Assembly (NCBI GenBank): GCA_964618555.1
Contig: CAZUBF010000027.1
Coordinates: 1 to 29,852 of the forward strand
Reading direction: 5' to 3'
Source: Calidifontimicrobium sp964618555
GTDB taxonomy: Bacteria; Pseudomonadota; Gammaproteobacteria; Burkholderiales; Burkholderiaceae_C
DNA: 29,852 bases
In this document: piece by piece, positions 1-8,716 of the stretch
Layout of the letters: each line of letters starts with the position of its first letter
Position numbering within the stretch: the stretch's first letter is position 1
Program-made: the position numbers and the translations under genes
The notes under the pieces: model-generated
Told to the model about the DNA's origin: nothing
What the model saw: the letters and a program-made list of their open reading frames with translations, nothing else
Databases searched by the model: none

Positions 1-53
1 GCAGCTGCCTTCTAAGCAGCAGGTCGGGGGTTCGAGTCCCTCCGGGCAGGCCA
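1..53 (+). tRNA. tRNA-Arg(TCT), 3' part only
   Basis: The window opens inside a tRNA. The anticodon stem pairs bases 4-8 with 16-20 around a seven-base loop whose central triplet, 11-13, is TCT, so it reads AGA arginine codons. A T arm (GGGGG-TTCGAGT-CCCTC) follows, then the acceptor strand, a G discriminator and an encoded CCA at 51-53. The acceptor 5' strand and D arm lie outside the window. Directly after the CCA, a 7-base inverted repeat (54-60 with 70-76) could be a weak transcript end, but no T run follows. tRNA 3' ends are common integration sites for genomic islands, which matters here because the next 15 kb differs in composition from the DNA further right. No protein gene is seen between 54 and 254. 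Confidence 0.93.
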
Positions 54-254
54 CGCGATCGTCCCGGAGGATCGCGCAAGATCCCGCGATGGTGCGCAGA
101 CCCGGCGTTGACGCCGACCGGGAACTGACCGGCAAAGCCGGGGGCTCCACGGTCGGTCGGCGCGCGCAACCGACCACCGCCGTCGCGAGGCGTGCCGACA
201 CAAACGGGGCGCCCAGGTCCTGCCGCGTCATGGCCGAGCCACTTCGCGCCCGCG

Positions 255-1271
255 CTACGAAGTTGCTGCGAGCGTCAGGAGACGAGCGAAGAGCCTCGTG
301 TAGGACTCGGCGAGGTCGTCGTGCAGTCCCGGATCGTCGTTGCCGGCAAACGCCTTCATGACCTCCGACCAGTCCTGTGGCGTCAGGTGGTCGCTCGCCG
401 CCGGGAACAGTTCCCGTTCTTCGCGCGACATGTGGGTCCACTGGCTCATGGCGAAGGACTCGACGCCCGCCACGAAGCCCGCCGGCGACTGCCGGTGCTC
501 CCAGGCATCGAGGGCCGCCGCCAGTCGTTCGAACTCCGCCTGCCCTTGCTGATGCTGCCGTTCGAGCTCGTCGAGAAGATGGTCGCATGCGTCGGTCCGG
601 CTTCGCAGCAGCCGAAACAGCGTCTGCTCCTCCTTGGGGTGGTGCAGACGCTGCGGGAAGGTCTCGATGTAGAACAGAAGTGCCCGCAGCAGCCGGAAGT
701 CCACGGCGTCGTCGCCTTGCGCGCAGCGCTTCGCCGTATGCCTCAGGCCTTGCAGCGCGGCGGCCAGCGATCGGTGCTCGTCCTTCAGGATGGCCATCGC
801 GCGACTCTCGTCGCTGACCGTGAGATTGCTCTCCACGGCGGCCACGAGCACGGCGACATCGGCGAGCTCCAGGAGCTTGTGCGTGACGGACCCATGGAGA
901 AGTCTCTTCACGCCGCGTTCGCCGTGGGAGGCCATGAAGATCAGGTCACAGTCGCGCTCGCGTGCGCTGCGCAGAATGGCATGGGCCACCTCGTCGGACG
1001 TCACCCAGACCGTGGAGCTCTCGACTTTCCGAGCCAAGGCCGCCGCAGCGGCCTTGCCCAGCAGGCCGTGGGTGTGACCGGCTGCCTGCGCAACGAAATC
1101 CGCCGGGGACAGGGCGTGCAGGACAGCGCCGTCGGACGAAGCGCCGAAGTCGGAGCACGCGTGGAAGAAGGTGATTCGAGCGCCGCAGTGGCTTGCAAAG
1201 TCGACAGCGCTCTCGACCGTGGCGCGCGACAGCGGCGATTCGTCGATGGGAACGAGCAGATGGCTGTACAT
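255..1271 (-). CDS. UspA universal stress domain fused to hemerythrin-like HHE domain
   Basis: A 338-residue cytoplasmic protein with two domains. Residues 1-146 are a UspA fold, starting with the typical MYSHLLVPIDES strand and carrying the nucleotide-loop pattern S-H-G-9x-G-S at 115-128. The first Gly of the usual G-2x-G is Ala114, so ATP binding is likely but not certain. Residues 155-300 look like an all-helical hemerythrin/HHE cation-binding domain, with candidate ligands His166, His210/211 with Glu214/215, His240, and His280 with Glu284. Such domains bind a di-iron or other metal centre and can sense or buffer oxygen, NO or iron. The start has a strong AGGAGG site just upstream. It lies 20 bases below the RND transporter stop and is the last gene of the operon. 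The role is inferred: stress or oxygen/iron sensing next to an oxygen-using pathway. Confidence 0.85.
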   Translation of the reverse strand: MYSHLLVPIDESPLSRATVESAVDFASHCGARITFFHACSDFGASSDGAVLHALSPADFVAQAAGHTHGLLGKAAAAALARKVESSTVWVTSDEVAHAILRSARERDCDLIFMASHGERGVKRLLHGSVTHKLLELADVAVLVAAVESNLTVSDESRAMAILKDEHRSLAAALQGLRHTAKRCAQGDDAVDFRLLRALLFYIETFPQRLHHPKEEQTLFRLLRSRTDACDHLLDELERQHQQGQAEFERLAAALDAWEHRQSPAGFVAGVESFAMSQWTHMSREERELFPAASDHLTPQDWSEVMKAFAGNDDPGLHDDLAESYTRLFARLLTLAATS

Positions 1272-1291
1272 GGCTCCTCCTGGGGTCGGGT

Positions 1292-3712
1292 TCACGCCGG
1301 CGCAGCCCCGGTGCCGAAGGCCTCGGCCGAGATGTCGCTGCGGGGCGCAGGGCGAAGCAGGAAGTACGACAGCGCCGGCAGCAGCACGAGCGCGCCAACC
1401 ATGTTCCACAGGAACATGAAGGCCAGCAGGACGCCCATGTCGGCCTGGAACTTGATCGGCGACCAGGCCCAGGTCGCCACGCCGACGGCCAGCGTGATGC
1501 CGGTGAGCAGAACCACCTTGCCGGTGAAGCGCAGCGCCTGCCGGTAGGCGTGGGCGAGGTCCTCCCCCTGCCTCAGGCAGACCAGCATGATGCTCATCAC
1601 GTACAGGGCGTAGTCGACGCCGATGCCAACGCCGAGCGCGATGACCGGCAGCGTGGCCACCTTGACCCCGATGCCGAGCGCGACCATCAGCGCCTCGCAG
1701 AGCATCGACGTGACGACCAGCGGCACGACGGCGCAGACCACGGCCCGCCAGGAGCGGAAGGTCACCAGGCACAGCGCGACGACCGCGCCATAGACCCACA
1801 GCAACATGTCGCGGTTGGCCTGGCGCACCACGATGTTGGTGGCGGCCTCGATGCCGGCGTTGCCGGCGGCGAGCAGGAACTTGACCTCGTCGGTGTCGTG
1901 ACGCGCGCTGAACGATTCGACTTCGTCGACGACGCGTGACAGCGTGTCGGCCTTGTGGTCGGCGAGGTAGGCGTACACGGTCAGCAGATTGCACGCATCG
2001 TTGTACAAGCCGCGTGGCGCGCCGGCCGTGATGGTGTTGGCCATGCTCTGGCTGTTGATCAGGTCGTACCACTTGGCACTGCCTTCGTTCAGGCCGACGC
2101 CCATGGTGCGATTCAGCCGTGCCAGCGAGTTGGTGGCTTCCACGCCGGGAAGGCTGGCCAGGCTCCACTCGAGCTGGTCCACCTTCATGAGGGTCTCGAC
2201 GTCGCTGCAGCCCTGGTCGGGCGTGCGCACCATGACCGCCAGCACATCGCTGCTGGCGCCGTAGTGCTCGGTCAGGTAGGCCGCGTCGCGGTTGTAGCGG
2301 CTGTCGGCGCGCAGCTCGGGCGCGCCGGGGTCGAGGTCGCCGACCTTGAGCTGCAGGCTGACCAGGAAGCCGAGCACGCCCAGCACGCCGCTGAGGGCGA
2401 CTGCAGCGGTCGCCCAGCGGCGCCGGGTGAACCGGTCGAGCAGCCGGAACAGCCACGGCAGCTCGCCAGCGTCGTTCGCCGCCTCGTCGGCGCGCAGGCT
2501 GCGCTCGGCAGCGGCCGTGCTGACCCCGACGTAGCTCAGCAGCACGGGCAGCAGGATCAGGTTCGTGAAGATCAGAACGGCCACGCCGAGGCTGGCGATC
2601 AGCGCCAGATCCTGGATCACCTGGATGTCGATGATCATCAGCACGGCGAACCCGACGGCGTCGCACAGCAAGGCGGTCAGGCCCGCCATGAACAGGCGGC
2701 GGAAGGTGAAGCGCGCCGCGACCACGCGGTGCATGCCTCGACCGATGTCCTGCATGATGCCGTTCATCTTCTGCGCGCCATGGCTCATGCCGATGGCGAA
2801 GACCAGGAACGGCACCAGCACCGAGTACGGGTCGAGCTCGTAGCCCAGCAGCGGCAGCAGGCCCAGCTGCCACAGCACGGCGACCAGCGAGCAGGCCACC
2901 ACGAGCAGCGTGCTTCGCACGCATCGGGTGTAGAGGTACAGCATCGCCGTCGTCAGGCCGATGGCCACGGCGAAGAAGACGAGGATCTGGCGCAGCCCGT
3001 CGATCAGGTCGCCGACCACCTTGGCAAAGCCCGTGATGCGGATCTCGACGACGTCGCCGGCGTACTTCGTTCGCAGCTGCTCCAGCGCCGCCGAGAACTG
3101 CCCGTAGTCCAGGGCTCGACCATCGGGCGTGCGGGCGAGCAGGGGTACATAGACGATGCTCGAGCGCTGGTCGCGCGCGACGAGCTGCCCGATCTCGTTG
3201 GAGCGCTCGACGTTGCGGCGCAACTCCGACAGAGACGCCGGCGAACCGTCGTAGCCCTCCGGGACCACCGGGCCGCCTTCCAGCCCCTCCTCGGTGACGC
3301 CCACCCAGCGTGTCGAGGGCGTCCACAGCGACTTCATCGCCGAGCGGTCCACTCCCGGCAGCAGGAACACCTCGTCGCTGATCCTTTGCAGCGTCTCGAG
3401 ATAGGCCGGCGTGTAGATGGACTCCTCTCGCGCGACCACGGCGATGCGCACGGCATTGCCGAGCCCGCTGAGTTCGCCGCGATGCTCGAGGTAGTTGACG
3501 ATGTAGGGATGCCCTTGCGGGATCATCTTCTCGAAGCTGGCGTTCAGCGTCAGCCGGCCGGTCTGCCAGCCCAGGATCAGACTGATCAGCAGGCAGACGA
3601 CGAGCACCGCGGGCCGGTGGTTGAACAAGGCGCGCTCGATGAGCGAGCCCGAGTGCGGGTCGAAGTCGGCGCTGAGCGCAGCTCGGTCCGTGCGGGGGAT
3701 CTTGGAAGCCAT
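1292..3712 (-). CDS. RND/MMPL-type transporter permease
   Basis: An 806-residue inner-membrane protein of the RND superfamily, MMPL/patched-like branch. It has one membrane helix at about 33-51, a large periplasmic loop (52-238), a helix bundle (about 242-395), a second helix (about 432-452), a second periplasmic loop (453-632) and a second bundle (about 635-786): the duplicated twelve-helix RND plan. The second half carries the GIGVDYALY motif (Asp700) expected for proton coupling. The equivalent place in the first half is GMSHGAQ (308-314), without the Asp. The family moves lipids, sterol-like and other hydrophobic molecules. The ATG lies 8 bases after the YCF48-like gene stop, with no clear ribosome site, which suggests translational coupling. 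Its position after DUF1302, DUF1329 and YCF48 genes suggests they form one envelope complex. Direction of transport cannot be read from the sequence. Confidence 0.9.
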   Translation of the reverse strand: MASKIPRTDRAALSADFDPHSGSLIERALFNHRPAVLVVCLLISLILGWQTGRLTLNASFEKMIPQGHPYIVNYLEHRGELSGLGNAVRIAVVAREESIYTPAYLETLQRISDEVFLLPGVDRSAMKSLWTPSTRWVGVTEEGLEGGPVVPEGYDGSPASLSELRRNVERSNEIGQLVARDQRSSIVYVPLLARTPDGRALDYGQFSAALEQLRTKYAGDVVEIRITGFAKVVGDLIDGLRQILVFFAVAIGLTTAMLYLYTRCVRSTLLVVACSLVAVLWQLGLLPLLGYELDPYSVLVPFLVFAIGMSHGAQKMNGIMQDIGRGMHRVVAARFTFRRLFMAGLTALLCDAVGFAVLMIIDIQVIQDLALIASLGVAVLIFTNLILLPVLLSYVGVSTAAAERSLRADEAANDAGELPWLFRLLDRFTRRRWATAAVALSGVLGVLGFLVSLQLKVGDLDPGAPELRADSRYNRDAAYLTEHYGASSDVLAVMVRTPDQGCSDVETLMKVDQLEWSLASLPGVEATNSLARLNRTMGVGLNEGSAKWYDLINSQSMANTITAGAPRGLYNDACNLLTVYAYLADHKADTLSRVVDEVESFSARHDTDEVKFLLAAGNAGIEAATNIVVRQANRDMLLWVYGAVVALCLVTFRSWRAVVCAVVPLVVTSMLCEALMVALGIGVKVATLPVIALGVGIGVDYALYVMSIMLVCLRQGEDLAHAYRQALRFTGKVVLLTGITLAVGVATWAWSPIKFQADMGVLLAFMFLWNMVGALVLLPALSYFLLRPAPRSDISAEAFGTGAAPA

Positions 3713-3720
3713 GGATCGGT

Positions 3721-4803
3721 TCAAGGACGGGGGCCACCCGTGGCCGCGCCCAGCACGGGCAAGCGATGCACGCCGGCGAAGGTGGCGGCGAGCAGGGCTC
3801 CGCTGCCGCTTTCGGCCACCACCGTCACCGGTGGGCCGGGCGGCCGACGAACGGGTTGCAGCGAACGTCCGCCGTCCGTGCTGCGCAGCAGCTGCCCGGC
3901 CTGGTTGACGAACAGGAAGGTCCCGGACTGGGTGACCATCACTTGAGCGAGACTGATCGGCACGGGCACCTGCGAGGCCTGCCACTCGCGGCCGCCGTCG
4001 GCGGACCAGTACACGTTCCCGCGCAGGCCGGCCACGACGACACGATCGCCCTGACCGGCGATGGCAAACCAACTGCCTCGATACGGGCTGGGTAGGGCCT
4101 GGAAGCCGGCGGCGCCGTCGGTCGATCTCAGCAGCAGTCCCTGCTCCCCCGCCAGGAACACGGACTGGCCCACCGCATGGATGGCGTTCAGGTGCAGCCG
4201 CTTCGGGTTCTCGATGCGCCCCATCCACGACTGCCAGGTGGCGCCGCCGTCTTCCGTGGCGACCGCCAGCCCGTAGGCCCCGACGGCGAAGCCGCGGCGC
4301 GCATCCCAGAAGTGGACGGCCAGCAGCGGCTTGTCGGCACCGTCGGCGACGAGGCGTTCGGCCTGCGCGATCCGGGCGGCGTCTGCGCTCGTGCGTGCGG
4401 CTTCGAACTCCAGCTGCGCGATGCCTCGTCCCTCCAGCTGCCGCCGCCAGGTCTGTCCGGCGTCGCTCGTCGCCAGCACGACTCCGCCGTGACCGACGGC
4501 CCATCCCTGCCGGTCGTCGACGAAGGCGAGCGCCGTCAGCGTGACGGACACCGGCACCTTGGCCTGCTGCCAGCTCATTCCGTCATCGTCCGACCACAGC
4601 ACGATGCCGCGTTCGCCGGCCGCCACGACACGGCTGCCCGCGCGAGCGAGCGCGAGCATCACGCCGTGCGCCGAGCGCGGACTGGCCGCGGCGGCGCGCA
4701 CGGTCGGATCCACGGCCGGTGCGCTGGCGCTGCCGGCGGCATGCCCGGCACCCGACGACGCGGCAGCGAGCAGCGCTGCGGCGATTGCGATCATCCTGAG
4801 CAC
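3721..4803 (-). CDS. YCF48-like beta-propeller protein, exported
   Basis: A 360-residue protein with a signal peptide (hydrophobic 4-18, cleavage near Ala-His-Ala-Ala at 20-23). It then has about six BNR/YCF48-type repeats of the form S-x-D-x-G-x-x-W, for example at 71-78 and 113-119, the pattern of a seven-bladed propeller. Ycf48/HCF136 itself is a photosystem II assembly factor. In non-photosynthetic bacteria, relatives occur beside DUF1302, DUF1329 and RND genes, where they are probably periplasmic partners of the transporter. The GTG start at 4803 is chosen because GAGGA, overlapping the upstream stop codon, lies seven bases before it. An ATG at 4794 is the alternative. The gene is 10 bases from its upstream neighbour. 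Fold assignment is confident; function is inference. Confidence 0.82.
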   Translation of the reverse strand: MLRMIAIAAALLAAASSGAGHAAGSASAPAVDPTVRAAAASPRSAHGVMLALARAGSRVVAAGERGIVLWSDDDGMSWQQAKVPVSVTLTALAFVDDRQGWAVGHGGVVLATSDAGQTWRRQLEGRGIAQLEFEAARTSADAARIAQAERLVADGADKPLLAVHFWDARRGFAVGAYGLAVATEDGGATWQSWMGRIENPKRLHLNAIHAVGQSVFLAGEQGLLLRSTDGAAGFQALPSPYRGSWFAIAGQGDRVVVAGLRGNVYWSADGGREWQASQVPVPISLAQVMVTQSGTFLFVNQAGQLLRSTDGGRSLQPVRRPPGPPVTVVAESGSGALLAATFAGVHRLPVLGAATGGPRP

Positions 4804-4813
4804 GGAGTCGTCC

Positions 4814-6181
4814 TCAGCGAACGCCTTCGCCGATCAGTCCGTCGGGCGTGAACACCGCGTCGGAGTAGCGCGGCATGATCTTGAACTGCGAAGCCTTCTC
4901 GTTGACGAGCACGTTGGTGTACGAGGTGCCGGAGATCAGGTCGTTGAAGCCGAAGGTGGTGGTGGCGGTGGCAGGCAGGTCCGGCATCACCACCGAGGCC
5001 ATCCACATCGTCTTCCACAGCTGCCCCTTCGCGTCCCAGCGGTCGGCCAGCACGGCGTTCCAGGTGTCCTCGTCGAAGTAGTAGATGCCCTTGGGTGCCT
5101 GATGGCGCTTGCCCGGCTTCAGGCTGGCTTCGACGACCCACACCCGATGCAGCTCCCAGCGCATGTGGTCCGGGTTCATGTGATGCACCCCCAGCACGTC
5201 GGCTGCCTTGGTCGGCTGCAGCAGCCGGTTGGCGTTGTAGGGAATGATCACCTCCTTCTTGCCGACGATCTTCCAGTCGAAGCGGCCATTCGGCCCGGCG
5301 AAGATCTCGATGTCGTCGACGCTCATGACGCCGGCCGTCGCGGGCGTGGGGGTATCGCAGCACGCGTTGGGGAGCTTGCGCACGCGCCGCTGGCCGGTCA
5401 GGTACACCCAGGTCTGCTCGTCGCCGTTGATCGCGAATCGTGCGACGATGCCCTCGCCGGCGCGCACGGGCGGCCCGGCGTTGACCAGGCGCAGCAGCCA
5501 GTAGTCGCCTGCGAACTTCTCGGGCGAGCCGTCCTTCGCGTAGTAGGGCATCTGCTGGTCGGCGCTGCCGTCCACCGTCAGCACCTTCTTGCCGTCGGCC
5601 GTGCCCAGCCATCCCCGCATGTCGTACTGCCACGACTCGCCGCGCCAGCGCAGCTGGTGGTTCCAGAGCACCTCGACACCGCTCTTCGGGATCGGGAACG
5701 GAATGCCACCGAATGCGCCTTCCGGCACCGAGCCGTTCGCGTTCTCGACGATCCTGGCGCGCGTGGCGTTCTTCAAGGTGTTGTCGTACACCCATTGCGG
5801 TGCCGCGGCGGTGCGGCGAGTGGGATACACGTCGACGCGATAGGTGTCCGGATACTTCTGGAACATCGCCTTCACGCCGTCGCTGAGCTTGTCGGCGTGC
5901 TGATCGAGGTTCTTCGCCGTGATGCTGTACAGCGGCTTGTCGGACGCGAAGGGGTCACCCCGACGCCCTCCGTTCTTGAAGCCGGGAATCGGGGTGGTGT
6001 AGCCACCGGTCCACGCCGGGATGGTGCCGTCCTTGTTGCCGGCCTTCTCCGCGCCGAACGGCGTCAGCGAGGACTTCAGTTGCTCCGCTTCGGCGGCGGA
6101 GGCTGCCGCGACGGCGACATCGACGAGTGCGGCGCTGCAGGCCAGCGTGATGAGCGCGAGTTTCACGGGATGCGTTTTCAT
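4814..6181 (-). CDS. DUF1329 periplasmic protein (LolB-like)
   Basis: A 455-residue protein with a signal peptide (1-25, ending VAVA) that matches the DUF1329 family in length and in its regular landmarks. These are an N-terminal GNKDGTIPAWTGG block at about 48-60, a central IPFPIPKSG segment, and a C-terminal YYFDEDTW block. The family is thought to share the lipid-binding half-barrel fold of LolB/LolA-type proteins, so it may carry a hydrophobic molecule between the inner and outer membrane. The function has not been settled. It is 19 bases below DUF1302 and has a GGAG ribosome site. DUF1302 and DUF1329 genes are well known to travel as a pair, often with an RND transporter, as here. A Cys-Cys pair in NACCDT could be a disulphide in the periplasm. 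Confidence 0.88.
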   Translation of the reverse strand: MKTHPVKLALITLACSAALVDVAVAAASAAEAEQLKSSLTPFGAEKAGNKDGTIPAWTGGYTTPIPGFKNGGRRGDPFASDKPLYSITAKNLDQHADKLSDGVKAMFQKYPDTYRVDVYPTRRTAAAPQWVYDNTLKNATRARIVENANGSVPEGAFGGIPFPIPKSGVEVLWNHQLRWRGESWQYDMRGWLGTADGKKVLTVDGSADQQMPYYAKDGSPEKFAGDYWLLRLVNAGPPVRAGEGIVARFAINGDEQTWVYLTGQRRVRKLPNACCDTPTPATAGVMSVDDIEIFAGPNGRFDWKIVGKKEVIIPYNANRLLQPTKAADVLGVHHMNPDHMRWELHRVWVVEASLKPGKRHQAPKGIYYFDEDTWNAVLADRWDAKGQLWKTMWMASVVMPDLPATATTTFGFNDLISGTSYTNVLVNEKASQFKIMPRYSDAVFTPDGLIGEGVR

Positions 6182-6200
6182 GCTGTCTCCAGGAGGGGTG

Positions 6201-7919
6201 TCAAAAGGAGCGACGCAGCGAGAACGCGACGAAGTCGCGGTCCTTCAGGCTCTGTCCGTAGGTGAAGGAGTTCGTCGCGAGGTCGAGGAACGGCCTGGCC
6301 GTGCCGAAGTAGTGCGTGACGGCCAGGCTGAAGCGCCAGGCATCGAGGTAGCTGCCGTTCACGCCGATGGTGAGGTCGCCGCTGCCGTTGCCGGGGAAGC
6401 TGCCGGATCCGAGCGCCATCGAGCGAGAGCCCTTGGGCGTGAAACCCAGCCCGATGGGGACGCTCAGGTCGACGCCGGGCAAAGCCTGTCGATAGCTGGG
6501 TTCGAACTGCACACGCAGCGACACCGCATCACGCGTGGCGTTGTTGTCGATGGTGCCCTGGCGGGTCACCGGGTCGTACACGGTGCAGTTGCGCGTGCAG
6601 CTCAGCACCCGGTTCCAGGCCACCTCGGCAGCCACGTTGGCCTCGCGGAACAGCGGCGTCGGATCGAGGCTCCACAGCGTGGAGAGGTTGACGTGCGCAG
6701 TGCGCCCGACGGCATATCCGGGGTTGCCGGTGTTGTCGGTGGGCGGCAGGCCGAAGGCCTGGCTCAAGTCGACGGCGTGGCCGGCGCTCGCCAGATCCTG
6801 GTTGCGACGGGTCGATGCCTCGATGGCGACATTCGCATTGCCGAAGCTGCGGCTGGCGCTGGCACCCAGCGCCGTGATGCCCTGGTGGTAGGTGATGAAG
6901 TAGCTGCCCGGCAGCAGGGTGGGGGGCGCCATGGGCGTCAGGTTGATCAGCTTGCTGACCACCTGCGGCGACTTGCTGTGGAAGCGGATCGCGTAGAGCC
7001 CGAAGTCGGTCTCCGCATAGCGCACGCGCAACTGCAGGCCCCCCTGCCCGCTGTCCTTGGGCAGCAGATCGCCTTCCCGAGGCGCCACGCCCGCCGGCCC
7101 CAGCAGGATCTGCTCGGCGCCGTCGACGTTGGTGTCGATCTGCGAGAAGTAACTGCCGACCGCGGGCAGGCGGTTGGGACGGTAGCGGAACTGGTAGTAG
7201 GCACCCAGCGTGACGCTGGGCGTCAGCTGCACCTGCCCCGAGATCTGCGGCACCGGCCGGATCGCCTCCTTGAACTGCGTGCCCGGCACGGACACGAGCT
7301 TGGTGATGTCCACGGGCGCCATGCCGCCGGCGATCGCGTTGGCGCCCAGAAAGAGACTCTCCCCCCAGACCAGCGCATGCTGTCCCGCGCGCACGAGGGC
7401 ACGCGACTCGCCGAGGTCGAAGCGACCGAAGGCGAAGGCGTCGAGCATCTCGGCCTTGCGGCCGTGCAGGTCGCGGGTCCTGCGGGTGAACTCGTTCGCA
7501 GCGACCGAGACCTGGTTCGGGAAGGCCCCGCCGGCAAAGCCCGGGTTGTCGTTGCCTCGGTTGTAGACCGCGTCGTACCAGGCGGCGGCGCTGAGGCGCA
7601 TGCCGACGTTCCGGTACCTGACGTCGAGTTCGCTGAACAGATCCAGGCGACTGCTGATCAGGCCCTTGTCGAAGTTCCGATTGCCATCCTCGGCGTTCGG
7701 GTTGGTCAGCAGGGCAGCATCCTGCGAACGCAGCCGTGCCGCGGCGCTGTACTTGATCGTGTTGTCCCACTGCACCTTCAGGTCGGGCGTGTCAGTCTCG
7801 AAGGTCACGGCCTGAGCCGCCCCGGCACCGGCGAGGACGCCGAGCGCCGCCACGATCGGCGTGGCGCGAAGCCGACGGCGACGCGGAAGGGGAACGTTCG
7901 ATGCTCTCTTGCGGTTCAT
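6201..7919 (-). CDS. DUF1302 outer-membrane beta-barrel protein
   Basis: A 572-residue protein. An Arg-rich N-terminus and hydrophobic segment end in AQA at about 35-37, a signal peptide. The mature part is rich in alternating aromatic and polar strands and ends in Leu-Arg-Arg-Ser-Phe, a C-terminal Phe typical of proteins handled by the Bam machinery. Landmarks of DUF1302 include the early VQWDNTIKYSAAARL strand, the long FDKGLISSRLDLFSELD segment and the GESLFLGANAIAGGMAPVD block. Family members sit beside DUF1329 and RND genes in clusters that degrade or secrete hydrophobic compounds. A role as an outer-membrane channel for the operon's substrate is likely but unproven. AGGAGA precedes the ATG. 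The gene lies 65 bases below the flavin-reductase-like gene. Confidence 0.88.
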   Translation of the reverse strand: MNRKRASNVPLPRRRRLRATPIVAALGVLAGAGAAQAVTFETDTPDLKVQWDNTIKYSAAARLRSQDAALLTNPNAEDGNRNFDKGLISSRLDLFSELDVRYRNVGMRLSAAAWYDAVYNRGNDNPGFAGGAFPNQVSVAANEFTRRTRDLHGRKAEMLDAFAFGRFDLGESRALVRAGQHALVWGESLFLGANAIAGGMAPVDITKLVSVPGTQFKEAIRPVPQISGQVQLTPSVTLGAYYQFRYRPNRLPAVGSYFSQIDTNVDGAEQILLGPAGVAPREGDLLPKDSGQGGLQLRVRYAETDFGLYAIRFHSKSPQVVSKLINLTPMAPPTLLPGSYFITYHQGITALGASASRSFGNANVAIEASTRRNQDLASAGHAVDLSQAFGLPPTDNTGNPGYAVGRTAHVNLSTLWSLDPTPLFREANVAAEVAWNRVLSCTRNCTVYDPVTRQGTIDNNATRDAVSLRVQFEPSYRQALPGVDLSVPIGLGFTPKGSRSMALGSGSFPGNGSGDLTIGVNGSYLDAWRFSLAVTHYFGTARPFLDLATNSFTYGQSLKDRDFVAFSLRRSF

Positions 7920-7985
7920 GTTGTCTCTCCTGGTGCGGTGGAATCGTGGCAGCGCGCGGTCCTGCGCGGCAGGCGGGCAAGTCGG

Positions 7986-8582
7986 TCAGGTCCGGTGGAC
8001 GTAGTCCTCGGGCTTGCGCATCGCGAAGCGACTCGCCTCGGTCACCTCGAAGTAGTCGGACAGCCCGCCGCCGCGCAGCACGGGCCGTCCCTTCACCGTG
8101 TCGTACACGCCATCGACCAGCAGGTCCTTGCGGATGTGGGCGTAGACGACTTCGCCGTAGACGAACCAGGTGTCGACCTCCCTGCCCTGCGAGTCCTTCA
8201 GGCGAATGACCTGTGACAGACGGCATTCGAGGCTCACGGGCGCCTCGGCAACGCGGGGCGCCGTGATCAGTCGACTGGGCGCCTTCGTCAATCCGACCAG
8301 TTCGAACTCGTCCACGTCGGGTGGCGCCGAGACGCTGCTCTGGTTCATCTGCGCGGCGAGCTCGCGCGTGGCCAGGTTCCAGGTGAACTCCCCGGTCTGC
8401 TCGATGTTGCGGATCGAATCCTTGTAGCCAATGCTCGCGAAGCCCAACAACGGCGGCTGGTGGTTGAGCGCGTTGAAGAAGCTGTACGGCGACAGGTTGG
8501 CCACGCCGGCCCTGGACTTCGTTCCGATCCATCCGATCGGTCGCGGGCCGACGATCGCGGCGTAGGGGTCGAACGGCAGCAC
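7986..8582 (-). CDS. Flavin reductase-like FMN-binding protein
   Basis: A 198-residue protein with the FMN-binding split barrel of the flavin reductase family. It has GPRPIGWIGT at 12-21, then the NLSPYSFFNALNHQPPLLGF block that contacts FMN, and a late VYGEVVYAHI strand. Such proteins either supply reduced flavin to a partner oxygenase or bind FMN for unknown purposes. The hydroxylase of this operon is of the single-component FAD type and needs no reductase, so the partner is unclear. The start is uncertain. GTG at 8582 is the only usual start codon in frame, but the same frame stays open to 8702 and reads sensibly (FISYAQRD) before it. An ATG at 8686 in another frame gives a plausible N-terminus, so a frameshift or a rare start is possible. 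Confidence 0.8.
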   Translation of the reverse strand: MLPFDPYAAIVGPRPIGWIGTKSRAGVANLSPYSFFNALNHQPPLLGFASIGYKDSIRNIEQTGEFTWNLATRELAAQMNQSSVSAPPDVDEFELVGLTKAPSRLITAPRVAEAPVSLECRLSQVIRLKDSQGREVDTWFVYGEVVYAHIRKDLLVDGVYDTVKGRPVLRGGGLSDYFEVTEASRFAMRKPEDYVHRT

Positions 8583-8716
8583 GCGAAGGACGTCTCTCTG
8601 CGCGTAGGAGATGAACCGATCGGCAGGCTGTCTTCCACGCTGTGTGTTCCTTTCGAACCGGTCGCGGCCAGGGTCTCGGTGTTCATGAATCGACGTCGTT
8701 CACAGATTGGTTCGTC

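Noticed and set aside
1955..3946. Long plus-strand open frame opposite the RND transporter and YCF48 genes
   Set aside because: It mirrors the codon pattern of the genuine minus-strand genes, is dominated by His/Gln/Arg/Val, has no domain and no ribosome site. It is a high-GC shadow.
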